A stretch of DNA of 9,965 nucleotides from Methanomicrobiaceae archaeon UBA436 (GCA_002497965.1 DAFR01000017.1:5708-15672); one strand, 5' to 3'; shown: positions 1-6,686, numbered from the stretch's first letter. Made by a program: numbers and translations. Notes: generated by a model from the sequence alone, not told the origin.

Positions 1-689
1 TCATTCTCGCGCTATGCACCCTCCTCCGCCCAGGCATCTTCGCCGCCTCCGAGAAGTCGCGCCCCTTATTGATCCGCTACACCGCGCTGATGCTCGTTGC
101 AACGGCGGTATTTGCACTTCTTGCCCTGGCAGGCACGCTTGACGCCTTTGCCGGCGTAGTTTTCCTCATCCTCTTTGCTGGAATCCTCGCAGTTCTCCTG
201 CGGGAGCAGCGTGAGGAGGAGGGCGTCGAACTCAGGTCACACGGCTGGGTTGACGCCCTCTATATCTGTCTTGGGCTTGCCGCGGTCATCATCGGAGCGC
301 AGCTGGTCGTCGACGGCGCTGTCGCGTTCGCGGAGGCCCTGGGGATCCCGGCGTTTGTCATCGGAGTCTCGGTCGTCGCTGTCGGCACCTCCCTTCCAGA
401 ACTTGCAACATCGGTAGTCGCCGCTGTAAAAGGAGAGGGAGCCATCTCGATCGGCAACATCCTTGGAAGCAACATCTTTAACCTGCTCCTGGTACTCGGG
501 ATAAGCCTCATCCTCGCCCCCGCTGCGATAGGATCGCCTCTCGATGTCATCGCTGTTGTCCTCTTCTCTATCGCGATCCTCCCCCTGCTCTTTGCCCGCC
601 CCGCCGTCGTGCGGGGCTGGTCGTGCATCCTGCTCCTTGGCTACGCCGCCTATATCGCATGGAGTTTCGGGGCTGTGCCGGTCGGGTGA
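1..689 (+). CDS. Na+/Ca2+ exchanger-type (CaCA family) membrane antiporter, 5' truncated
   Basis: This is a membrane cation antiporter that would exchange Na+ (or H+) for Ca2+ across the cytoplasmic membrane. The reading frame is open from the first full codon at base 3, with no stop before TGA at 687-689, so about 228 C-terminal residues are present of a family length usually near 310-350. The TTG at 69 is not needed as a start. What remains is several hydrophobic helices, a charged loop rich in Arg/Glu (around 205-235), and then the second alpha repeat. That repeat contains GTSLPELATS (ion-binding Glu codon at 399-401) followed by GNILGSNIFN (462-482). In the Methanocaldococcus exchanger NCX_Mj the residue at the last N of GSNIFN is an Asp; Asn here is also common in YrbG/CaxA-like relatives. 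The first alpha repeat lies outside the window. The family is clear; the exact ion pair is not. Confidence 0.93.
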   Translation, partial: ILALCTLLRPGIFAASEKSRPLLIRYTALMLVATAVFALLALAGTLDAFAGVVFLILFAGILAVLLREQREEEGVELRSHGWVDALYICLGLAAVIIGAQLVVDGAVAFAEALGIPAFVIGVSVVAVGTSLPELATSVVAAVKGEGAISIGNILGSNIFNLLLVLGISLILAPAAIGSPLDVIAVVLFSIAILPLLFARPAVVRGWSCILLLGYAAYIAWSFGAVPVG

Positions 690-704
690 GAGGAATCGTC
701 TCAC
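686..704 (+). terminator. Stem-loop at the exchanger stop codon
   Basis: GTGAGA (686-691) and TCTCAC (699-704) form a perfect 6-bp stem with a 7-nt loop, and the stem begins at the last Gly codon and stop codon. An A-rich stretch follows, not the T-run expected of an archaeal terminator. It may mark the mRNA 3' end or be fortuitous. Confidence 0.3.
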
Positions 705-782
705 AGTAAAACAGGACCTGATCCGGTGACCATCGGAGAGATCACCTGGAACCGGCCGGTAATTCAACGGGGAGGGGTTGAA

Positions 783-799
783 GTGAGGGACTTCCTCAC
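783..799. terminator. Stem-loop at the end of the P-type ATPase gene
   Basis: GTGAGG (783-788) and CCTCAC (794-799) form a perfect 6-bp stem with a 5-nt loop. It overlaps the ATPase stop codon (796-798 on the minus strand). Together with the hairpin at 686-704 it lies in the roughly 100-bp gap between two convergent genes, a natural place for termination. There is no T-tract. Confidence 0.25.
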
Positions 800-3513
800 C
801 AGGGTGGCCTGTGTTTTCTGACGGCCTTGAAGATCTCCATCACGATCACCACCGTTGAGGCAAGGGCAAGCAGGAAGACCCACTCTCCCAGGGATACCGG
901 CTGCACCTGGAGCACGTTCTGGAAGAAGGGAATGTGGAGTGCGAGGATGTGTACGCCCTGCGCAGCAATGACGCCGGCAATCAAGAAGTAGTTGCGGCTG
1001 ATAGGGACGCGGAACGCGGAGATGTACTCCGACCGGCAGTTGAAGGCGTGGATATTCTCAAATAGCACCATCAGCAGGACAAGCATGTTCCTGGCCGCGA
1101 ACTCGTCCCAGCCGTTGCCGAGCATCCAGTGCCAGGCGCCAAGCGCCACCACCGCGATGACGGTGCCTGAGAGGAGCGTCTCCTCTATCATCAGGCGGTT
1201 GAAGATCCCCTCGTCTGGCTTTCGCGGCGGCCGTTTCATGACATCGGGGTCCCCACCCTCGAATGCGAGCGCCACATCCTGGATCCCGTTTGTCACCAGG
1301 TTCAGCCAGAGGAGCTGGACTGCAAAAAGCGGCAGCGGCAGACCCAGGGCCAGGGCGAGCATGAAGAGAAGAACCTCCGCAAGCCCGGTCGAGATCAGGA
1401 GGTAGACAACTTTGCGGACGTTGTCGTAGGCGTAGCGCCCCTCCTCGATACCTGCAACGATCGAGGCGAAGTTATCATCGGTGATGATCAGCGATGCCGT
1501 GTCCTTGGCAACATCAGTCCCCGAGCCCATCGCGATCCCGATATTAGCGCTCCGGAGTGCCGGAGCGTCGTTTACGCCGTCCCCCGTGACCGCAACAAAC
1601 GCCCCGCTCTCCCGGTAAGCCTCGACGATCCGGAGTTTCTGTAACGGTGTCACCCTTGCAAAGACCCGGGCGCGCTTCACCCGCTCGATAAACCCGGGTG
1701 TGATCGAGTCGCCGGTATCGCCCATTTCCGCGCCGGTGATCACCTGATCCGGCGAATCGGCGATCTCCAGTTCCCGTGCAATGGCAAGGGCTGTTGCGGG
1801 GTGGTCGCCAGTCACCATCACCACATCTACCCCTGCCTCACGGCACCGTCGGACGGCATCCGGGACGTCAGGCCGGATCGGGTCGATGAACCCGACCAGG
1901 CCGAGGAGTTCAAGGGGAGGAACCTGCGGGTTCTCTCCAGAGATATCTCTCTCCTCCCGACCCTGGGCCACAGCAAGCACCCGGTAGCCCTGTGAGGTCA
2001 GGAACTCGAGTTCCTCCTGCACGCCGTCAGGATCGAGGGGAAGACTCCTGTCTCCCCCGGCAGCCATACTCTGGCAGAACGGGAGGACGGTCTCGACGGC
2101 CCCCTTGACCGCTACCCGGATCTCCTCCCCATCACGGTACCAGACAGCAGCGTAGCGCCGCTCGGACTCAAACGGGATCTCGGCAATGGATGGCGCACCC
2201 TCTCGGACGGCAGCGGGATCAAGCCCGAGTTTGTAGGCGAGTGCGAGAAACGCCACGTCGATTGCATCGCCATGGTGTGTCCAGTTGCCTTCGTCGGTCC
2301 GCTCCAGCGCCGCCTCGTTACAGATCGCCGCCGCCCGGGCAAGTTGTTCCAGTCTGGAGCGGCCGGGGCCGGCCACCGGATCGCCGTCTTCCTTGAGGAC
2401 CTCACCCTCACCTGCGTAACCGGCCCCGGTTATGCTGAACCTCTCACCGGTGGGGAGGGCGATGACCCTGGCGGTCTGCTGGTTCACGGTGAGTGTCCCG
2501 GTCTTGTCGCTTGCGATCAGAGTGCAGCTTCCAAGACTCTCCACCGCTGCAAGGACCCGGACGATGACGTTGCGTGCCGCCATCCGCGACGCCGCGATCG
2601 AGAGAGCAACGGTCAGTGCGACCGGCAGCCCCTCGGGGATCGCCGAGACCGCCAGGGCGACGGCAAGGAAGAAGACATCAAGGACAGGCATCCCCTGGCC
2701 GAGCACGATGATAGCAAGCACCCCTGTGGCAGCAAGGATGGCGATGGCAATCTTGCGCGAGAAGTCTTCCATGCGGATGATGAGCGGTGGTTTGCCGCCC
2801 TCTGACTCCGTGACGCTCTGTGCGATCTGGCCAATCTCTGTATTCTGGCCAGTCGAGACCACAACTCCCGTGCAGCGCCCGGTCATGACAGTGGTGCCGG
2901 CATACAGCATGCTCCGCCGATCGCTGGTGGGCAGCGACGCGTCCACGGGGTCGGGTGTCTTCTCGACCGCGTGGGACTCACCGGTCAGGAGCGACTCGTC
3001 GACGGTGAGTGACCGTGCTCTGATGATTCGGGTATCGGCGGGGACGCGGTCGCCGGACTCCAGGACGACACGGTCGCCTGGAACCAGGTCTTCGGCAGGC
3101 ACAACCCTCTCCCGGCCGCCCCGTATCACGCGTGCATGGATCTTGAGTATCTCCTGCAGCGCTGTTGCACCCCTCTCTGCCTTCACCTCCTGAAAAGTTC
3201 CAATGACAGCGTTGAGCAGCAGAACGGCAAAGATGAAGATGGCATCGGTGAGATCGGCGAAGAGGATAGAGATGATCCCGGCTGCAAGGAGAACGTAGAT
3301 TAGCGGGCTCTTGAACTGGCGGAGGAAGACCTCAAATACAGTCGGTGGGCGCTTCTTAGGGAGGACGTTCTCGCCGAAGACCTCTTTTCGCCGGGCAACC
3401 TCCTCTTCGGTGAGGCCGTCTGTCGATGATTCGAGCAGTCGTTCTACCTCATCCACCGGGAGAGCGTGCCACGCGGTCGTCCGGCACTCATCTGGAGAGA
3501 GGTTTTTATCCAT
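796..3513 (-). CDS. P2-type cation-transporting P-type ATPase (HAD family)
   Basis: An ATP-driven cation pump of the cytoplasmic membrane, 905 residues, full length for the P2 (Ca2+/Na+-type) group. Domain order: cytoplasmic cation-ATPase N-terminal domain (about 10-70); two helices (about 70-110); actuator domain with TGES at 177-180; helices 3-4 with PEGLP at 293-297; phosphorylation motif DKTGTLT at 336-342 (Asp336 is phosphorylated); nucleotide-binding domain with KGA at 470-472; HAD motifs MVTGD (566-570) and TGDGVND (643-649); then six C-terminal helices (about 703-895). Compared with SERCA from memory, ion-site Glu309 and Glu771 correspond to Glu294 and Glu713, but Asn768 is Gly710 and Asp800 is Asn742 (NLVTNGIQD instead of NLVTDGLP). 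It is therefore not a standard SERCA-type Ca2+ pump, and the transported ion cannot be named. Start ATG at 3511-3513 has an AGAGGT ribosome-binding site 6 nt upstream. It converges on the exchanger gene. Confidence 0.95.
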   Translation of the reverse strand: MDKNLSPDECRTTAWHALPVDEVERLLESSTDGLTEEEVARRKEVFGENVLPKKRPPTVFEVFLRQFKSPLIYVLLAAGIISILFADLTDAIFIFAVLLLNAVIGTFQEVKAERGATALQEILKIHARVIRGGRERVVPAEDLVPGDRVVLESGDRVPADTRIIRARSLTVDESLLTGESHAVEKTPDPVDASLPTSDRRSMLYAGTTVMTGRCTGVVVSTGQNTEIGQIAQSVTESEGGKPPLIIRMEDFSRKIAIAILAATGVLAIIVLGQGMPVLDVFFLAVALAVSAIPEGLPVALTVALSIAASRMAARNVIVRVLAAVESLGSCTLIASDKTGTLTVNQQTARVIALPTGERFSITGAGYAGEGEVLKEDGDPVAGPGRSRLEQLARAAAICNEAALERTDEGNWTHHGDAIDVAFLALAYKLGLDPAAVREGAPSIAEIPFESERRYAAVWYRDGEEIRVAVKGAVETVLPFCQSMAAGGDRSLPLDPDGVQEELEFLTSQGYRVLAVAQGREERDISGENPQVPPLELLGLVGFIDPIRPDVPDAVRRCREAGVDVVMVTGDHPATALAIARELEIADSPDQVITGAEMGDTGDSITPGFIERVKRARVFARVTPLQKLRIVEAYRESGAFVAVTGDGVNDAPALRSANIGIAMGSGTDVAKDTASLIITDDNFASIVAGIEEGRYAYDNVRKVVYLLISTGLAEVLLFMLALALGLPLPLFAVQLLWLNLVTNGIQDVALAFEGGDPDVMKRPPRKPDEGIFNRLMIEETLLSGTVIAVVALGAWHWMLGNGWDEFAARNMLVLLMVLFENIHAFNCRSEYISAFRVPISRNYFLIAGVIAAQGVHILALHIPFFQNVLQVQPVSLGEWVFLLALASTVVIVMEIFKAVRKHRPPW

Positions 3514-3519
3514 TCTACT

Positions 3520-3525
3520 ACCTCT
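3520..3525 (-). promoter_or_regulatory. Ribosome-binding site of the P-type ATPase
   Basis: On the minus strand AGAGGT lies 6 nt before ATG 3513, matching the anti-Shine-Dalgarno core (GGAGGTGAT type). It fixes the start of the 905-residue protein. Confidence 0.6.
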
Positions 3526-3607
3526 TTGGTATGCGTTGGAGATTCAATGGCTGCGAGGATGCCCGGCCGTCCTACCGTCCCTGAAGGTATGATCTCTCTC
3601 AAGACTA

Positions 3608-3615
3608 CATAAAAA
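3608..3615 (-). promoter_or_regulatory. Possible TATA box for the P-type ATPase
   Basis: The minus strand reads TTTTTATG here, the most AT-rich stretch in the 131-bp gap between cupin and ATPase. Initiation about 27 bp downstream would give a leader of about 70 nt, consistent with this gene having a real ribosome-binding site. Readthrough from the cupin gene is also possible. Confidence 0.35.
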
Positions 3616-3644
3616 CTCCAGTCTGCGCTCACCGGGGGAGTGGG

Positions 3645-3980
3645 TCAGGCATGGATCATCGTCAGCATCATCTTGAACTGCGTGATGGCCTGGACAGCGT
3701 GGGGCTTCCCGGCGGGCATTATGATCATCTCGCCCGCTGTAAGGGAGTAATCCGTGCCCGCGATGGTGATGAGAGCCTCTCCCTCAAGAACCTCCAGGAC
3801 GGCGTCATAGGGAGCGGTGTGCTCCGAGAGGCCTTCGTCTGCATCGAAGGCAAAGATCGTTATGGTGCCTGCAGGGGTGTTTATGAGCATCCGGCTGACG
3901 ATCGAGCCTGGCTGATAGGCAACCAGGCCGCGGGGGTCGATGACACGTTCGGTGAGTCTCTCGGTTTCAGTCTCCGACAT
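3645..3980 (-). CDS. Small single-domain cupin protein
   Basis: A predicted cytoplasmic beta-barrel protein of 111 residues of the cupin superfamily, probably metal binding; substrate unknown. Strands from about residue 25 to 108 carry cupin motif 1 around EGLSEHTAPYDAVLEVLEG (49-67) and motif 2 around GEMIIMPAGKPHAV (83-96). Likely ligands are His54, Glu63 and His94, with Asp59 possible; the second His of the classic HxH pair is Ala here. Two starts are possible. ATG 3978-3980 gives the protein described, which begins right at a polar N-terminus. A TTG at 4050-4052 would add 24 residues that look non-conserved; it has GGTGA only 3 nt upstream. I prefer the ATG. The gene is divergent from the radical SAM gene and co-directional with the ATPase 131 bp downstream. 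Such small cupins often act as accessory or sensing proteins, so nothing specific can be inferred. Confidence 0.85.
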   Translation of the reverse strand: MSETETERLTERVIDPRGLVAYQPGSIVSRMLINTPAGTITIFAFDADEGLSEHTAPYDAVLEVLEGEALITIAGTDYSLTAGEMIIMPAGKPHAVQAITQFKMMLTMIHA

Positions 3981-4068
3981 AAGAGCCGTTTTATCCTGCA
4001 GGCTCTTCTGCTTTGCGGCATGGAACGGGGAATGGGGAGCAGGACAGATCAAACCTCACCTTTTTCCC

Positions 4069-4076
4069 GTATACAC
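4069..4076 (+). promoter_or_regulatory. Candidate TATA box for a leaderless radical SAM transcript
   Basis: GTATACAC centred near 4072 sits about 27 bp before the GTG at 4099, the spacing expected if transcription begins at the start codon. No good ribosome-binding site precedes this GTG (only AGAGA about 10 nt away), which supports leaderless initiation. The core GTATAC is palindromic and also lies upstream of the divergent cupin gene, so a shared control region is possible. There is no clear purine-rich BRE. Confidence 0.35.
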
Positions 4077-4098
4077 CCTGAATAATAAGAGACCTTTC

Positions 4099-5217
4099 GT
4101 GTACTACCATCTCATCCTGACCGATGCCTGCAACCTCTGCTGCACCTACTGCCGCGGAAAGGCGTTTGTCGTCGACTCCCCCGACCAACCCGGGATCTCC
4201 ATCGACGAAGACCTGCCTGTTGACCTCGATATCGATCTCGATGACCTCTACCGGTTCCTGGCAAAGGACCCCGATCCGGTACTCATCTTGTATGGCGGGG
4301 AACCCCTGCTCGCACCCGACCTGGTCAGCGAGATCGCCCGCAAAGCGCCTGTATCGGCGCTGATCCTGCACACCAACGGCACGCTCCTTGATGGTCTCGA
4401 ACCCGCCATCGCAAACCGGTTCGACACCATCCTGGTCTCGATCGACGGCCCGGAGAGCCTCACCGACGCCCACCGGGGCGAGGGGACGTTTGATCGGGTC
4501 ATGAGAAACCTCCGCGGTCTCGTGGCCGGCGGGTTTGGAGGCGAACTGATCGCCAGGATGACCGTGGCCGAGGATACTGATATCGTTGAGGCGGTCCGCT
4601 ATCTTACGGAGAACGAGAGGTTCTCCTTCCCGGCCGTCCACTGGCAGATGGACGCAAATTTCTGGAACGACTACGGGATGCGAGACTACGCTGCATGGGT
4701 ATCAGAAAGTTACAACCCTGGCATCCGCTCGCTTGTGGCCTTCTGGGTCGAGACGATGCGGCGGGAGGCACGGGTGCTCCGGTGGTACCCCTTCATTGAC
4801 CCGATGGAGGACATGCTGCTCGGCCGGCCAGGCAAACTCCGGTGTGGTTGCGGCCACGCAAACTACAGCATCATGACCGACGGGCATATCGTTCCATGCC
4901 CAATAATGGTCGGGATGAAGGACTACTACGCCGGGCATATAGCGACAGCGGATCCCCTCCACCTCCCGGTTACCACTGTTGGGAGTCCCTGCACGGAGTG
5001 TGGTATCCTTGAGTTCTGCGGCGGCCGCTGCCTTTACTCAAACATCCTCCGACCCTGGCCGGAGGAGGGGCGGCGGGTCGTCTGCAGCACGGTGGAGAAC
5101 CTCCGTGCCGCTCTCTCGGCGGCGCTGCCGCATGTCAGATCACTCATCCAGGACGGCAGAATCAGGCTGGAGGATTTCTCCCACCGGCGCTACAACAGTT
5201 GTGAGATCATACCCTGA
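4099..5217 (+). CDS. Radical SAM/SPASM-type enzyme, putative peptide-modifying
   Basis: A cytoplasmic radical S-adenosylmethionine enzyme, 372 residues from GTG 4099. The N-terminal CxxxCxxC cluster loop is Cys11, Cys15, Cys18 (CNLCCTYC), eight residues after YYHLIL, which is how such proteins usually begin. GGEP at 66-69 is the SAM-binding motif, and HTNGT (91-95) and VSIDG (113-117) are further barrel strands. The C-terminal part has Cys249, Cys251 and Cys267 and then a textbook SPASM spacing CX2CX5CX3C (Cys298, 301, 307, 311), plus Cys329. It should thus bind auxiliary Fe-S clusters, as do enzymes that modify ribosomally made peptides (sactipeptide, quinohaemoprotein and mycofactocin maturases). 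The tail YNSCEIIP looks like a signature of the archaeal peptide-modifying groups typified by Mhun_1560/AF0577; that assignment is from memory. The open frame reaches back to 3940, but those residues overlap the cupin gene and show no conserved pattern. The likely substrate is unknown; a 54-residue Cys-containing protein follows 58 bp downstream. Confidence 0.9.
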   Translation: MYYHLILTDACNLCCTYCRGKAFVVDSPDQPGISIDEDLPVDLDIDLDDLYRFLAKDPDPVLILYGGEPLLAPDLVSEIARKAPVSALILHTNGTLLDGLEPAIANRFDTILVSIDGPESLTDAHRGEGTFDRVMRNLRGLVAGGFGGELIARMTVAEDTDIVEAVRYLTENERFSFPAVHWQMDANFWNDYGMRDYAAWVSESYNPGIRSLVAFWVETMRREARVLRWYPFIDPMEDMLLGRPGKLRCGCGHANYSIMTDGHIVPCPIMVGMKDYYAGHIATADPLHLPVTTVGSPCTECGILEFCGGRCLYSNILRPWPEEGRRVVCSTVENLRAALSAALPHVRSLIQDGRIRLEDFSHRRYNSCEIIP

Positions 5218-5238
5218 GGGGGGCTCTCCAGGCGAAGA

Positions 5239-5252
5239 TTCATCCGGATGAA
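5239..5252. repeat. Perfect 14-bp palindrome between radical SAM gene and small ORF
   Basis: TTCATCCGGATGAA reads identically on both strands. It ends 12 bp before the ribosome-binding site of the small gene at 5276. It could be a dimeric-regulator site or a short RNA hairpin. A palindrome of this length is expected by chance roughly once per 16 kb, so the location is the only support. Confidence 0.4.
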
Positions 5253-5264
5253 AGGGGAACAACT

Positions 5265-5271
5265 GGAGTGA
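5265..5271 (+). promoter_or_regulatory. Ribosome-binding site of the 54-residue protein
   Basis: GGAGTGA lies 4 nt before ATG 5276 and closely matches the archaeal GGAGGTGA consensus. It is the main evidence that the very short reading frame is translated. Confidence 0.65.
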
Positions 5272-5275
5272 AAAG

Positions 5276-5440
5276 ATGGCGGGACCCGGACAGATCCTTT
5301 GCAGGCTCGGGCTCCATCGGTGGGGCCGGAAGCATGGCTACGATGACTACTCCTCAAACGTCATCGAGTGGGAGCAGCGGTGCGAACGCTGTGGGAAGAA
5401 GAAGCGCTGGATCGAGGTGAAGCGGGACCGGCGGAGATGA
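5276..5440 (+). CDS. 54-residue CHCC zinc-ribbon-like protein
   Basis: A very small basic cytoplasmic protein of 54 residues. It has a CxxxxH pair (Cys9, His14 in ILCRLGLHRW) and a CxxC pair (Cys36, Cys39 in QRCERCGKKKRW) separated by 21 residues, the layout of a small zinc ribbon/knuckle. It ends with a Lys/Arg-rich tail, so nucleic-acid binding is possible. It recalls short phage or archaeal proteins of the CRLGLHxW...CxxCG type (compare DUF1660), but I cannot assign a family. A strong ribosome-binding site (GGAGTGA, 4 nt spacing) and stop TGA at 5438-5440 define it. It follows the radical SAM gene by 58 bp on the same strand and may be co-transcribed. It could be a partner or substrate of that enzyme, but its zinc-site pattern argues for an independent role. 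It is convergent with the gene ending at 5468. Confidence 0.72.
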   Translation: MAGPGQILCRLGLHRWGRKHGYDDYSSNVIEWEQRCERCGKKKRWIEVKRDRRR

Positions 5441-5467
5441 GGAATCATTCGCATCGGCCCGCGGCGG

Positions 5468-5749
5468 TTATCCTGCGTCCTCTCTTCCCCCGAGATCCTC
5501 CTGCTGCTCCTCGATCCAGGCCCTGGTCCACCTCTGGAGATCGCGTATGCTGGCAGACCCCTGCCGCTCGCGCATCGTTCTCAGGTGGTCTTCAAGTTCG
5601 TCTGCAAGGGAGAAGATCAGCGCTTCGGACTCTTCTTCTGATAACGGGCCTTCCGCCTCAAGGCGGGCGGTCCCGAGCTCGAGGAAGTGGTGTAACTCGC
5701 CTGTCACCTCCAGGATCCTGGGGAGATCCAGTCTGACTGTATACCCCAT
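5468..5749 (-). CDS. Hypothetical acidic helical protein (93 residues)
   Basis: I do not recognise this protein. It is 93 residues, strongly acidic, with no Cys, signal peptide or membrane segment. Predicted content is mostly alpha-helical: a short N-terminal strand (YTVRLDLP, 3-10), a helix with HHFLELGTARLEAE (20-33), a helix with SEEESEALIFSLADELEDHLRTM (37-59), and a final helix with Trp73 and Trp77 before a Gly/Asp-rich tail. It could be a small dimerising or regulatory protein. ATG 5747-5749 has no ribosome-binding site, but an AT-rich TATA element lies about 30 bp upstream, so the mRNA is probably leaderless. That promoter supports the gene being real. It stands alone between the ABC operon (upstream, same strand) and the convergent zinc-ribbon gene 27 bp away. 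Confidence 0.72.
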   Translation of the reverse strand: MGYTVRLDLPRILEVTGELHHFLELGTARLEAEGPLSEEESEALIFSLADELEDHLRTMRERQGSASIRDLQRWTRAWIEEQQEDLGGREDAG

Positions 5750-5773
5750 GAAGAGGGGGTTGACGCACCCTGT

Positions 5774-5790
5774 AATAATTTAATCCATTT
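5774..5790 (-). promoter_or_regulatory. TATA/BRE promoter of the 93-residue gene
   Basis: On the minus strand AAATGGATTAAATTATT reads 5' to 3' from 5790. The TATA-like ATTAAATTATT is centred about 30 bp before ATG 5749, with a purine-rich BRE-like block before it. It is the clearest AT island in an otherwise GC-rich 148-bp intergenic stretch (5750-5897). Nothing else is evident in that gap. Confidence 0.6.
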
Positions 5791-5897
5791 CGTTCTGGCT
5801 CCCCTGACTCTCCACGGTACCCCCTATCGTCCCGGTCGTATCGCGGACCTGGGGGGTTATACCGCGCCACACCGTCGTTTTGGGGACGTATGGGCTA

Positions 5898-6686
5898 TTA
5901 TACGCCGCTTTCCAGGCACCCGGGGCGGAGGGGGACGATGTAAGGCGCCGGGAGGTCCCGTTTTACCACTGCCTCAATCCCGTAGACCGACCTGAGCATA
6001 TCTTCGGTGAGCACTTCCGCCGGAGCCCCGCAGCCGTATATCGACCCGCCTTCGAGCACCAGAAGACGGTGGCAGTAAGTGGCCGCGAGATTGAGGTCGT
6101 GGAGAGCGATGACGATAGCAAGCCCCTTCTTATCGGCGAGGTCGCGCAGGATCTCCATCACCCCCATCTGGTGGCAGAGATCCAGGTTGCTGGTCGGTTC
6201 GTCGAGGAAGATAGCGTCTGTCTCCTGCACAAGCGCCCGTGCGATCATAACCCGCTGGCGCTCCCCGCCGGAGAGTTCGGCAACCCTCCGGAGCGCGAGT
6301 TCCTCGAGATCGAGGAGGGTAAGCGCCTCAACCACCTTATCCTCGTCAGCAGGGCTCACCTTCCAGTTCAGGTATGGCCGCCTCCCCATCAGGACGGTCT
6401 CAAACACAGTTGCAGCGGTCCGGTTCCCGGCAGACTGCGGCACGTAGGCCATCGCCCGCGCAATCTCGCGCCGGTGCATGATGCGGATATCCCGACCATC
6501 GAGCACCACCCTCCCGCGTCTTGGAGATAGCATCCCGTTGATGCACCGGATGAGTGTTGTCTTCCCGCAGCCGTTCGGCCCCACAAGCCCGAGAACCTCC
6601 CCCCTCTCCACCTGGAAGGTGATTTCGTGGAGAACCTCCCGGTCACGGTAGGCAAACGAGAGATCTTCGACCGATATCAGCGGCAT
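5898..6686 (-). CDS. ABC transporter ATP-binding protein, iron-siderophore/haem/cobalamin class (FepC/BtuD family)
   Basis: This is the cytoplasmic ATPase that powers the importer encoded upstream, 262 residues, normal length. Motifs in order: Walker A GPNGCGKT (36-43), Q-loop Gln84 in YVPQ, the TVFETVLMGRRPY segment (93-105) typical of the FepC/BtuD group, signature LSGGE (138-142), Walker B IFLDEP (159-164) and switch His196 in ALHDLNLA. The C-terminal extension with EVLTEDMLRSVYG (224-236) is also usual in this class. Its ATG (6684-6686) overlaps the permease stop codon by one base (TGATG), so translation is coupled. It is the last gene of the four-gene operon. Family assignment is firm; the chelate transported cannot be told from the ATPase. 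Confidence 0.96.
   Translation of the reverse strand: MPLISVEDLSFAYRDREVLHEITFQVERGEVLGLVGPNGCGKTTLIRCINGMLSPRRGRVVLDGRDIRIMHRREIARAMAYVPQSAGNRTAATVFETVLMGRRPYLNWKVSPADEDKVVEALTLLDLEELALRRVAELSGGERQRVMIARALVQETDAIFLDEPTSNLDLCHQMGVMEILRDLADKKGLAIVIALHDLNLAATYCHRLLVLEGGSIYGCGAPAEVLTEDMLRSVYGIEAVVKRDLPAPYIVPLRPGCLESGV

Noticed and set aside
237..767. Long minus-strand open frame opposite the exchanger gene
   Set aside because: Charged, low-complexity translation with no domain pattern; it is the antisense of clear exchanger motifs in GC-rich DNA.
2272..3193. Two overlapping plus-strand open frames opposite the P-type ATPase
   Set aside because: They lie antisense to the actuator, phosphorylation and nucleotide-binding domains; composition is Arg/Ser/Asp-rich and unlike any protein family.
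3651..4085. Plus-strand open frame opposite the cupin gene
   Set aside because: The minus strand encodes an unmistakable cupin barrel; the plus-strand translation is its shadow.
3940..4098. 53-residue N-terminal extension of the radical SAM protein
   Set aside because: It overlaps the cupin gene, has no conserved pattern, and family members normally start a few residues before the CxxxCxxC loop, which matches GTG 4099.
5880..6530. 216-residue plus-strand open frame opposite the ABC ATPase
   Set aside because: Antisense to Walker A/B and signature motifs; no membrane or domain features.
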